Part shown: one piece after another, positions 11,966-21,746 of the stretch
Position numbering within the stretch: position 1 is the stretch's first letter
Layout: each line of letters opens with the position of its first letter
Source: Perkinsus olseni
Taxonomy: Eukaryota > Perkinsozoa > Perkinsida > Perkinsidae
DNA length: 64,000 nt
Assembly: GCA_013115135.1 (NCBI GenBank)
Contig: JABANP010000042.1
Span: 62,001-126,000 of the forward strand
Reading direction: 5' to 3'
Translations under genes and position numbers: made by a program
The notes under the pieces: generated by a model
Told to the model about the DNA's origin: nothing
The model's input: only the letters and a program-made list of their open reading frames with translations
The model's database searches: none

Positions 11966-12890
11966 AAGACGATGCGAGAAACTGAAAGTATCCGAGCAGA
12001 TTCCGGATGGCAACGCTCCCGAACGGCAGAGTCCCAAGACAGTGGTCAGTTCGCCATGGTGTCGACTGAATATGTATGGGTAAACTTGAAGTCCGACCGA
12101 ACTTCTACCCCGTCCCGCTACCTGTGAAAGTGAGGAGACTCCTAGCAAGACCCGGAGGCACCTATGAGCGCTGTCCACAACCTCGCCCATTAGCCACGTC
12201 ATCCTGCGATAATACGCACCTACTTCACAGTTCTGCTCCCTCAACGGTTTCATCTCTCCTGGTGAGCAGATAATCGATGGCTACTCGATACGAACTGATG
12301 CTGCTACAAGACGACTCTAACGCAGAGTCTTTCTTGAACACCATGTTATGAGTATTCATCAGGCGACGACTTTTCACCCCCTGGCTGGAACACTGGTTTC
12401 GAGCGGAACGCCAAAGAGACAGCCAAGACAATGAGTTAGCGCCCGCCCTGTGAAAGACCGCACATTCCGATGACTTCCCGCCGACTCGGCGGCGCCGAGC
12501 CTCTCACCAACTCCACTGTGGGCCTCTTGAGGACCGTTCTCAGGCTTGGCGACCAGGTGCCGAATCGATATGTTGTTGTCGCGCGAGGTTGTCTCAGTTA
12601 CCGAGTACGCCATAGCAGTGGCTGAATGACGACTTTACTCGGGGAGGATACAGTGCCTCCCTTTGCCAGCTACCAGATGACGGTACATGCGGTTCTTCTT
12701 CTCGAAGATGCGTCCTACATCCAACTGACGCGATAAGGGGTCCATGCGACGAGGCAAAGAGGCATCCAGCGATGGTGTCACTGGCGAGGATTGACAGGTG
12801 ACTGATAATGTAACACAAAACAGCTTGGCCGTTAAACTTGTGATACTTTTACGAGTCCGATATCATCTTGGTAAATACGTTTCCTATTGA
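11966..12890. other. Intergenic, no gene recognised
   Basis: The minus frame of protease copy 3 stays open up to 12253, but that part shows no protease similarity and probably belongs to the 5' flank. Other frames (minus 12374-12613, 12594-12818) are short and unsupported. Confidence 0.35.
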
Positions 12891-14089
12891 TTAGGCGAGC
12901 TCGATGAAGCCATTGGAGAGTTTGAACTCGGGCCTGCTCTTGAGGAAGTTGGAAAGCTTGCTCACGGAGGCTGGCTTGCGGCACTTCGAGCCCAACTGGC
13001 CCACATTGGTGCGGCCTGAGAGAAACATCCATTCAGGGATCCATCACAAGCGTGAAATACTCAAGACATCCCCGCCGACAAGCAACGACATTATTACCGT
13101 TCTTGGTTAGGTAGTCGACGATACTCTGAGCATAGTCATCCTCAACCTTGTTGCCGTCCTTCTTGGCAGCCTTAGCGGGTTTAGCAGCCTTAGGAGAAGA
13201 CTCGTCGGCGGAGAGCTTTCTCTTCTTCTGAAGGAGACGGAATAACCCCAGCTCACGCAACGACATGAGTCCCGACCCGAGTCTAGTACCTCAGCCTTAG
13301 AGGCTTCCGCCTTCTTGGGAGAAGGCTTCTTGGGAGACTCAGCCTTCGTAGGGGAAGGCTTCTTGGGCGACTCGGCCTTCTTGGGAGAAGGCTCAACAAC
13401 GTCAGACTCCTCCTCTTCTTCTTCCTCTTCGTCCTCCTCAACCTCCTCGATTTTCGCATCTTCCTCATCCTCATCCTCGCTATCCTCAACCTGTCATGGC
13501 GCCTTGTTTCTCCACCCAACGTGCGTCTGAGCCACAACCTACCTCAAGTCCTTGGGCCTTGGCCTTCTCCTTGATCATCTCAGTGAGCTGCTTGTTGAGA
13601 GCCTCGCCCATGTCCGCCTCGTCGACTTCACTTTCCTCCTCCTCAGACTCTTCGTCCGACTCTCCCTCAACGTCGTAAAACTCGTAGCATCTAAAAAGTA
13701 TGCACCACGAGTAAAGCGAGACTCACGTGAGACTCCCCTACCCAGTGAGATGAACCTCCTCTTTCCCTTTATTGACGAAGGTCGGTGGGTCGGCCGGAGA
13801 GAAGGTGAGGTCGAGACTCAAGGCGTTCGAACTGCCCTTGCTCAATACCGCAATAGTGAAAGACTCACCCTCGGTCTCCTTGACCTGCGCGCAAGTGGCA
13901 ATGAGTGGCCGAGGACTGAGCACCTGGACCTACCTGGATCTCACACCGCGAATCGGTCTTAGGACTGACCAAGCACGCCTGGGTGAGGTGCACCATGTCG
14001 GCGTTGACCTCGTCCATAGTCTGCGATTCACCGCCCTTCAATGCAATGCCGAAGAACATCTTCATGAGGCGGGGACTGGGACTTGCCAT
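12891..14089 (-). CDS. HD2/nucleoplasmin-like nuclear protein with SPKK motifs
   Basis: Multi-exon gene read from ATG 14089 (preceded by CTAG) to TAA at 12891-12893. Exon 1 gives MFFGIALKGGESQTMDEV and HLTQACL; exon 2 (starting near 13887) gives FTIAVLSKGSSNALSLDLTF and KEEVHLTG. This is the N-terminal nucleoplasmin-like fold shared by plant HD2 histone deacetylases and the nuclear FKBPs. A YEFYDVEGESDEESEEEE acidic region and a long Glu/Asp tract follow, then repeated SPKK-type units (SPKKPSPTKAE), KKRKLSADES, and a C-terminal module (VDYLTKNG, TNVGQLGSKCRKP, SNFLKSRPEFKLSNGFIEL) that looks like a small helical DNA- or RNA-binding domain. Introns include 13016-13097 and 13228-13289. Expected to be a nuclear histone-binding or nucleolar chromatin protein. 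There is no peptidyl-prolyl isomerase domain, so the HD2-type label fits better than FKBP. Confidence 0.75.
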
Positions 14090-14473
14090 GATGCTAGGGG
14101 CCTTCCAACGACAACAATCAACTGGAAAGCGGGCATCAAGACCGGCTAGCACGCGGTTATCAAGTGCACGGGGCGACAGCTATCACACTGCCCGTGAGAA
14201 CCATTATTCCGAGCATAAACGAAACTATACGGCCACTGTGGTGTATGTGCGAGCCACAGACTGGACGATTGCCAGCCAAAGGCAGTCAAGCATCGCGGAC
14301 GCGCACAATGTCGTGAGGAAGCTCAATATAAGGGTGTAGGAGGGTTCAAAATTTGCAGTTCCGCCTCCTCAACCCTACATTGCTCGCACACTCTTCTGCC
14401 TATGACCACGTGTGCACGCGTGCGTAGCAGCGCGCTGCGCCCCGGTGATCGATTAATCGCGCCGTCTTGAAGA

Positions 14474-15815
14474 ATGGGTAAGTCGAAGCAGCCCAAGGTA
14501 GCCGTTAAGAAGGCGGAGAATGACATCTATAAGCCCGTTCTGCGGCCTAAGAACGAGGGGGAGAGCATCAAGGTAAAAACCGGGAAATTTTTGGCACTTC
14601 TAAGGCCGAGAAATCACTTCAAACAGCTCGAACCGCCGGCAACGTCCCACGGGAGCCTCAAGGGGTCATGAATAAGCCAGTTCTCAAACTCAAAATATAC
14701 TCTGTAGCCGCATTATACGTGCAGAATTCAGTGCCGGAATCGGTCTTGGGTGTCAGAATGAGTTGGTAGAACCCTAGAATGGTTCGGGTCTCGCTCCATC
14801 TAGCGTGGACGTCGACGTCTGGTTGCACGTTGATCAGGTTGCCGAGGCCGTCATCAGGAGAAGAGATCGGAACTTGAAGGCCCTTGCCGCCCGACAGCGC
14901 CGTGTGAAGGAGCAGAAGCTGGAGAAGAAGCGACTAGGGAAGGCAGCCAAGATGGTAGTAGAATGTTAGTACCAACAGGGGTGGCAATAATGGGTCAGAT
15001 CTCGGCCAACTCTCTGGTCGTGAAAGCACGCGAGAGGCTTATGGACCGCAGGAGGGCCAAAGTGACGAAGCAGAAGAACAAGCGTATGGCCGTCTTAGGA
15101 GATGTCGTCCCCGGAAGGGTATGTGGGCTTACCGTATGCAACTACTCCATCGTCCTGCCATCTGCAGATCTTCCTCGTTGTTCGTAACGATCGTCGGTCC
15201 CCCTCGGCCACTGTATTGAAGGCTCTCCGCAAGATGGGTCTCCGGAAGTATGGACACGCCATGTTCCTCGAGGACACTCTCGAGAACCGCGAGCTCCTGC
15301 GTGTATGCGAAACGTAATACACAGTTGGGGGTTGGGAAATCTCAATCCATCATGGCCTAGGTTCGTGTACTACGGCGTCCCTTCGCCCAAGGCGATATCC
15401 GACCTCCTTCATAAGAAGGCCTACATTCAAGCCAAGGCTGGTGAGAGCTACGAGTTGCTCACTAACAACTTGGTAGGACAGTTCACGCGATGTAATTTCG
15501 TGGCGCAGCGGTAGTTCCTGCCAGGTCATCGAGGAGGCCCTTGGCGATATCAACATCCTCTCCGTGGAGGACATCGTGGATGTTGTCAAGGCTGCCAACG
15601 CTGGAGAGAGTAGTAGCACTGCTGACTCTGACTCGTGGATAGTGCTTGCTGCTGTTACTTCAGCTCCTAATCTCGATAAGCTGAGGCGCGTACTTTCCCT
15701 ATTGGTATCTTTCACTATGGGCGATGTGCGTAAGGCCAACGTTAACGTACCGACTTCCAAGATTGTCTGGGGATACGTCAAGAGGATGGACAACATGCTG
15801 TATAAGACGTTGTAA
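14474..15815 (+). CDS. Ribosomal protein L7 (uL30)-like, RPL7 or RLP7 type
   Basis: Six-exon gene: 14474-14572, 14838-14954, 14999-15118, 15168-15313, 15361-15472 and 15525-15815, all with GT-AG introns. The protein starts MGKSKQPKVAVKK. It has a very basic N-terminus (VIRRRDRNLKALAARQRR, ARERLMDRRRAKVTKQK), then the uL30 core: IFLVVRNDRRSPSATVLKAL, KMGLRKYGHAMFLED, FVYYGVPSPKAISDLLHKK and VIEEALGDINILSVEDIVDVV. The end (SKIVWGYVKRMDNMLYKTL) does not resemble the usual glycine-rich C-terminus of cytosolic L7. The insert between SVEDIVDVV and the end is also unusual. Both point to the L7-like ribosome-biogenesis factor (RLP7/RPL7L1) as an alternative to a structural 60S protein. The last 40 bases of the coding region and the 3' flank are repeated at 18242-18377. 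Confidence 0.8.
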
Positions 15816-15886
15816 ATTTATTCCTACGCCCTTCATCATCACCACAACCGACGTAGTAACGTTTCTCTCCCTCATTCATACCTGTT
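15751..15886 (+). repeat. Source copy of a 136-bp perfect direct repeat (3' end of L7-like gene)
   Basis: These 136 bases cover the last codons, the stop and the 3' flank of the L7-like gene and are identical, by direct reading, to 18242-18377. Because it ends a real gene, this copy is taken as the source. Weaker similarity continues downstream of both copies for some 200-300 bases. Confidence 0.9.
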
Positions 15887-16150
15887 AAGTACTCTAGTGG
15901 AGGCGGGGCAGTGGGTGCGGGAGTTTTCATGCGAAACACATGCGAACCACTGACTTCGGAAGATCACCGACGTGATTGCCGCTCACCCGGGCCGGACGGA
16001 CCCCACTGGATTCTTGAACGGTATCATCGTGAGCTTCTTGTCCGCTTTACATCATTTCCTTTTCCTCCCAGACCTATCGAATTTCCACACTAGTGTTGTC
16101 GATCTCTGTCCCCTCGAGTTGTCTCCGATGGCCCGATGCAGATGTCGATG

Positions 16151-17677
16151 CTAACGCAACGAGTGGCCTGCGCCGCGGATGAACAAGTAAAACAACCTTA
16201 TTGGCAACTTGGGGTCATCAACACAGTACTTGACAACAACGAATAAGATCGTTATAACATGAATAATACATGATGTATTGAAGATGGGAGAGTGACAGTG
16301 AGAAACACTATCCTGCCCGTCGTCCCAAATAGTTGTGCGACAGCTGGCAGTGTGGGGGCTATCATCACCCGCCGTGTCCTCAATCACCACCCTTCCGGAA
16401 AGAGCCAAGAAACGGGCGTTCCGCCACCATCCACTATTCTCACTCGCTGCTTTCTCTTCGTCCCTCTCGCCATGTGCTCCCTCATCCTTCCCGAGCTTGG
16501 CAGAATCATTACTCTGTGCCACTCTTGTGAATTGGATTCGGCGGTGGCCTTTTTGGAAATACAGATAGTAATTCCGAAGTAGACTCACCCCGATAGCGTG
16601 CGAGCCTTCAGAGTTGCCGATCAACATCAGAATGCACCTCTTTTGTTTAGGAAAATGGTGCACGTAAAGCTCCGGAGGTATGACAATAGGCCAATCTTCA
16701 TGGTCTAGCTTGTCCGAAAATTCCCTCCGATTGAATTGTCTGAGGAAATACAGATCGAGCGGGGGTAGACTGGTGCGATCGGAGCATTTCGGCAGAGCGA
16801 ACTGGTTCTTGCGAATCTCCTTGAACTTGATGGACCTGCCTGACGTTGCAGTGGCGGAGGCCTCCAGCGTACGCAGGACTGTGGTGAATATATCATGCGG
16901 CAACCAGAAACGAGACGTGCCGCTGTCGACGTGCAAACGAAAAGCCGACTGTGGCAGGAGTCGCCCATCGACGCCAAGACCTTCAAGTTCCACTATCCAT
17001 CCATTTACGGGCGACGCAGTGAGCCGAGCATTCAGCGTATGCCCACGATACTTGCTTGGGTCTTCGCCGCCGAGGATAAGCTCACCCTCCTCTACACCCT
17101 CCTGTTTGCTGTCAGGCTTGAAGTAGATGGAGAAGTCGTTTCTTCGCACGAGACCTCTATCAGTGAGCTGCTTCATGATGGGCGTATTCGCCTCGTAAGG
17201 GTAGGATCCCAAGCCAAGCGATGCGTGGGGGGTGTGACTTACAGGTGTATAATCGACGAGCAGCCCGAATTCACAATCAGGCACCACCTGCCCTCCCAGC
17301 TCTAGAGTGCCTCTATGCTGTACATAGCGAGCATGCCCACCATCACCGTACCGCACTTCGCCCGCATCAGTCTCGCAGTGACCGGATGCACACTCATAGC
17401 AACCGAAGATGGACTGCTCGCAAGCGTTGGATGATCGCGTCCGTGTGAGGAACCCTCTCTCGATAACGAAAAACTCCGAACATCCCGTGTCGACCAGCAG
17501 ATTAAGACTTTGACCGTCTGCTTTTATCGGTGCAATAATGAGAGTTTCCAGGTGACCCTCTCCCTCATATGCCCTCAAAAATATTGGCAACCGCATCGTT
17601 CCACTCGCTGCGACAGTCCGAATCATCAATTGCAGGATGGAAACTATTACCCCAGCTAGACTCGCTGTGTTTGACAT
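16151..17677 (-). CDS. Aspartic protease array copy 4, with extended C-terminus
   Basis: Single-exon pepsin-like protease of 508 residues from ATG 17677 (preceded by TTGTCAG), about 80-100 residues longer than its paralogues. The signal peptide is MSNTASLAGVIVSILQLMIR. Motifs: VDTGCSEFFVIE (Ser after DTG replaced by Cys), FGCYECASGHC, and HVDSGTSRFWLPHD for the second Asp. The normal pepsin-like end is RNYYLYFQKGHRRIQF. Beyond it the frame runs on for about 130 residues, including a hydrophobic stretch (CIIHVITILFVVVKYC). In the neighbouring frame of the same DNA (around 16440-16490) a basic tail with KRKQR is readable, like the tails of the other copies. The extension is therefore probably the product of a frameshift in the tail rather than an acquired domain. 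If translated, it could make the protease membrane-anchored. Confidence 0.75.
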   Translation of the reverse strand: MSNTASLAGVIVSILQLMIRTVAASGTMRLPIFLRAYEGEGHLETLIIAPIKADGQSLNLLVDTGCSEFFVIERGFLTRTRSSNACEQSIFGCYECASGHCETDAGEVRYGDGGHARYVQHRGTLELGGQVVPDCEFGLLVDYTPVSHTPHASLGLGSYPYEANTPIMKQLTDRGLVRRNDFSIYFKPDSKQEGVEEGELILGGEDPSKYRGHTLNARLTASPVNGWIVELEGLGVDGRLLPQSAFRLHVDSGTSRFWLPHDIFTTVLRTLEASATATSGRSIKFKEIRKNQFALPKCSDRTSLPPLDLYFLRQFNRREFSDKLDHEDWPIVIPPELYVHHFPKQKRCILMLIGNSEGSHAIGVSLLRNYYLYFQKGHRRIQFTRVAQSNDSAKLGKDEGAHGERDEEKAASENSGWWRNARFLALSGRVVIEDTAGDDSPHTASCRTTIWDDGQDSVSHCHSPIFNTSCIIHVITILFVVVKYCVDDPKLPIRLFYLFIRGAGHSLR

Positions 17678-18935
17678 GCGCGCAGAAAAACTGACAAGTA
17701 ATCTTCGACGCGCACGGGGGTAGTCCATCGGTAAAAGTCTGCTTAGACGGGATTGGAGCCTTGCATTCTCGAAGGAGTGTGCTATGGTGGCACTGCTACC
17801 AAGCCGGCTTGGAACAGCGATCACCAGGGAGTAACCGACCATGGCGTCGGATGCTGCTGCTTCGGAAATGGCCCGATATCAGCAGCTCTCGACATTCAAA
17901 ATGCGCTGTCATTGGCGATTTCCGGCTAGAGGTGGAAGTCGGTCGGTTCGAGCGGGGAGACAGCTAGCATCAACATGGATAGCTCTCCCGCCGTGTGTTA
18001 GGCCTTCTCCAAGCCACGCCACCCCTTCAAGGCGACTTACGAGCTCGAACCGGGTGCTGAGTTGGCTGAAGGGCCGCCACCGATTTTACTTTGCGCTCTC
18101 TGACCCCATCTCCGTGATGCAAAAGTTGCAACATCGACGGTGTGAAGCCTGCATCACAGAGTGTACTTTTATCTCCATGGATTAATGGATTGCAATGTCG
18201 GTATTGAGTTTGGGTACCGCCTCTGCCTGACTAATCATGGTCGACTTCCAAGATTGTCTGGGGATACGTCAAGAGGATGGACAACATGCTGTATAAGACG
18301 TTGTAAATTTATTCCTACGCCCTTCATCATCACCACAACCGACGTAGTAACGTTTCTCTCCCTCATTCATACCTGTTGAGAGCGCTAGTGGGGGCCGGGG
18401 CGGTGAGAGTCTGATACACAGCGACTACAATGCCTTGTATACGAACCATCACTGGCCGTAGGAAGAAAGATTTGGTACGGGATAACCTAAGTCTACCGGC
18501 GGGGTGGTTTCTGACACTTCTAGCCATGAACAGAATTTTGGATTGTATTATCCTGACATTGGTGTTCTCATTACTTCCTTTCGCTCTTCCAGATGTATCG
18601 AATAAAAACACTAACGTTTTCGATATCTGTTTCCGCCAGTAGCAGTCGATGGCTGAATGCAGGGCTAGGGCGCGGTTGCGCTCCCATTCATGTGAGCGCG
18701 ACGAGGGACTGCAGAGAGACAGCCAACGAGCCATCCTATTGACAGAGTTAGCGTGAACTCAGGATCTATATTCACAACAGCTAATGAGATTGATACACGT
18801 ATTCAAGTTCGGAAATTGTCAAACAACATCATCATCTTGCGAGCCTCTATCGGGCGTATCGTCCAAAAAGGAAGAACAGCGAGCAGCATGAAGGCACTCG
18901 GCAGCGGACTCCACTAGGTGGCCATGTGTTCTCAG
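17678..18935. other. Intergenic, contains the copied L7-like gene end
   Basis: Between the 5' end of protease copy 4 and the 3' end of copy 5. The only recognisable content is the 136-bp L7-like copy at 18242-18377 with its degraded downstream flank. Other frames are unsupported. Confidence 0.5.
18242..18377 (+). repeat. Displaced perfect copy of the L7-like gene 3' end
   Basis: Identical over 136 bases to 15751-15886. The upstream coding part of the L7-like gene is absent, so this is a gene fragment. It lies downstream of protease copy 5 just as the source lies downstream of copy 4, which suggests one duplicated unit: gene end plus spacer plus protease gene. Confidence 0.9.
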
Positions 18936-20231
18936 TCACAGATTCATCTCCACTCTCAACCTTTTTCTCTCGCCTGTGTCCAGTGACCCGCTTCGTTCTC
19001 TCCGTCTTTTCTGCCCATGTGTCTCGCCCTCTGCGGACTTGAGAGGATCGTGAGTTTTTGCCACTTCTGCGAATTGGATTTGGCGCCGGCCGTTTTGGAA
19101 ATGTAGGTAGTAATTCCGTAGCAGACTCACTCCGATTGAAGATAATTTCTTCGAGCCTTTGGGGTCACGGCCCAAGAACAGGATGCACCTTTGTTGACGA
19201 GCGAAATAGTGAACATAAAGCTCTGGCGGTATGACAATAGGCCACTCCTCGCTGTCAAGCTTGTCCGGGAAAATGTTCGAAAAGTTTCTCCCGAAGACAT
19301 CCTGGCGGAGATACAGTTGGAGTGGGGGTAGATAGGCGCGATCAGAGCAGTTTGGAAGAGCGAACCTGCCCTCGCGAATCTCCTCGAACTCAATGGTTCT
19401 GCCTGACGGCGCAGTGGCGGAGGCCTCCAGCGTATGCAGGACCGTGTTGAATATATCATGCGGCAACCAGAAACGAGACGTGCCACTGTCGATGTACACG
19501 GGAAGATTCGACTTTGACATGAGCTGCCCACCGACGACAAAGCCTTCGAGTCCCACTATCCATTCATTTGCGAACGGGAAGAGCCGAGCATTCAGCATTG
19601 GGCCACTGTACTTGCTTGGGTCTTCGCCACCAAGAATCAGCTCACCCTCCTCGACTCCCCCCTGTCTGCTCTCAGGCTTGAAGTAGATGGAAAAATCGTC
19701 TCTTCCAATGAGGCCTCTACCAGTGAGCTGCTCCATGATGGGAGTGTTATTCATTTCTGCTCCATAAGGGTAGAGCCCCAACCCGAGGGACGCGTGAACA
19801 ATGGATGTTTCAGGTTTGAACTCCACGACCAGCCCGAACTCCGCTCCAGGAATAAACCGGTCTCCCAGCTCGAGAGTGCCTCTATGCTGCACGATGCGAG
19901 CATAAGTTTCATCAGCGTAAGATACTTCGGCAACTTTACCCTCGCAAAGATCGGTCGAACACTCATAGCAACCAAAAATTTCACAGACCTCGAATGAACG
20001 CGTTCTTCCGAAGTGCTGCTCGATGATGAAGAACTTCGGGGATCCCGTGTCGACCAGCAGGCTCAGACTTTGACCGTCTGCTTTCACGGGTGCAGTAATG
20101 AGAGTCTCGTAGAGACGATCGGTCTCAACCTTCTTCAAGATGATGTGTACTCTTATCGTACCACTTGCTGCGATACTCCAAACCGTCAACATCAGGACGA
20201 TGACCCAAACTGGATTCACCCTTCCCAACAT
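18936..20231 (-). CDS. Aspartic protease array copy 5, intact
   Basis: Single-exon pepsin-like protease of 431 residues. Start at ATG 20231, in line with its paralogues. The signal peptide MLGRVNPVWVIVLMLTVWSI is strong. Catalytic motifs are VDTGSPKFFIIE and YIDSGTSRFWLPHD. The cysteine segment (EICEIFGCYECSTDLC style) and YVQHRGTLELG-type block are present. It is closest to copy 4: both have the EEGELILGGEDPSKY block with an extra VEEG and the same ILFNTVLHTLEAS-type helix. The tail (GQKRRRERSGSLDTGERKR) has two basic clusters about 10 residues apart, like a bipartite nuclear-localisation signal. It appears intact. Confidence 0.85.
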   Translation of the reverse strand: MLGRVNPVWVIVLMLTVWSIAASGTIRVHIILKKVETDRLYETLITAPVKADGQSLSLLVDTGSPKFFIIEQHFGRTRSFEVCEIFGCYECSTDLCEGKVAEVSYADETYARIVQHRGTLELGDRFIPGAEFGLVVEFKPETSIVHASLGLGLYPYGAEMNNTPIMEQLTGRGLIGRDDFSIYFKPESRQGGVEEGELILGGEDPSKYSGPMLNARLFPFANEWIVGLEGFVVGGQLMSKSNLPVYIDSGTSRFWLPHDIFNTVLHTLEASATAPSGRTIEFEEIREGRFALPNCSDRAYLPPLQLYLRQDVFGRNFSNIFPDKLDSEEWPIVIPPELYVHYFARQQRCILFLGRDPKGSKKLSSIGVSLLRNYYLHFQNGRRQIQFAEVAKTHDPLKSAEGETHGQKRRRERSGSLDTGERKRLRVEMNL

Positions 20232-21746
20232 GTGGCTACAAAAACAGCTAGCAAGTTGCACACAGTACTCGAGAAGTAGCACGCCTCGGCATGCACCAAG
20301 ACAAATCAGCGTTAGCGGTTGACGGAAATCTCGTGCGGGAGTAGTCCACGAGTAGTGCTCAGCTATCGTACTATGAGAGCCTGGGCTTCACGCAAAAGCG
20401 TGGCACCCAGCCTGTCTCATACAGGCGGGTCAGTGATCACCAGGGGGCAACCACTGATATACAACCGAGAATCTACAAGAATCGATTAGGAAGTCTATGC
20501 CGTGACACAATAAAGATGATATCGGACCTTGACTCGACGATTGGTCTTATTATAACTTGACCCACACATTAGAAAGACCCGAACGGTATCTATTCCACCA
20601 CCCCGAGGATGGAACTTGATTGCTTCGAGCGGGGAGACAGCCCAGCGATGATTGGCCAGCGCGCGCCAGGCAGCAGCCCCGAGCTCTATGGAGTCTGGCG
20701 GCACTTCGCTAACTCGAGCCTGCAGGAGGCTCCATTTCGGAGGTTTCGGTAGTCGGGACGGTATCGTATGAGCTAGACATCATCGTGCGTAGGGGTAACC
20801 GAGACAGTTCCAAACTTCCTGCCAAAACTGGCTTTATTTCACGCCCCCAGGCGACGTGACGAGGTGGTAAACGACGCGAAGGGCAGCATTGAAGTAGATG
20901 GGGCTATCGCAGGAATCAGCACCATGGGTGTCTGATGCAGCATCACTGATGCTGGTGTTTGAGTTGGTGCCACCTTTGAACCGATATATGGGATTTAAGG
21001 GCCCCAGTTGAGCAGCGAACGAGCAGACCACTGCCCCAATTGTCAATGTCTCGGGTGGGATACCCCGGTGGAAGATCGTCGAAGAGTTAATCTGGATTTT
21101 CTCGCCCTACTGGCATCACAGACTGACTGCCATGGTGGGTAGTGGAAGGAGTTTCGGAGCGTAGACCATCTCCTTCGCAGTCTTTCCTAGGCGAAAGTAC
21201 GTAGGAGACGTCCTCCGACACGGTGGAGCGAGCTACCATCTACACAAAAAGAACGATATTCGATAATGGGTATTAATACGTGCATAATGGGATATTCGAT
21301 AATACGATAATGGGGAGAGGTTGACGCTCTGCTTGGCGGAGCGTTGCGAAGAAATCTCAACTGATGCATCCAACATGCTGATGATGGTTTTCATTTGCAC
21401 GGATGACGTTATGGTGACTTTCAAGTGATGCCTTGAGAAACTAACATCGTGCTGAGTTTGTAGTAGAATTTTCTATCCTCGCTCCCTCTCCCCTCAGCAA
21501 GTGTGCGAGGGCTCTTGCTGTGAGGGAAGCGTCCGAGAAAGAGACAGTTGACAAACTTCGAGCAAACTCAGGGACTCAATTCACAAGGTAACAACATACT
21601 GCATGCACAACAACGGAAGGGATCAATAAATATATGCGGGTTGAAAACATGCTTATGAGGGATATCATCGTGCGAGGCGTTTTCAGAGCGTCCCATTATA
21701 ACAGCAGAAGGGTTTGCAGTCCGAAAGAAGGCCTCAGTCTGTTCTT
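20232..21746. other. Intergenic, 1.5 kb without a gene
   Basis: Upstream flank of protease copy 5 and downstream flank of copy 6. No supported gene. It contains two direct copies of GATATTCGATAAT at about 21250-21300 in an AT-rich patch, possibly a small decayed repeat. Confidence 0.4.

Noticed and set aside
13315..13530. Plus-strand Ser-rich and Gly-rich repeat protein
   Set aside because: It is the reverse reading of the Glu-rich and SPKK segment of the HD2/nucleoplasmin-like gene.
15500..15524. tRNA A-box-like string GTGGCGCAGCGGTAG
   Set aside because: Inside an intron of the L7-like gene, without a T-arm, acceptor stem or terminator.
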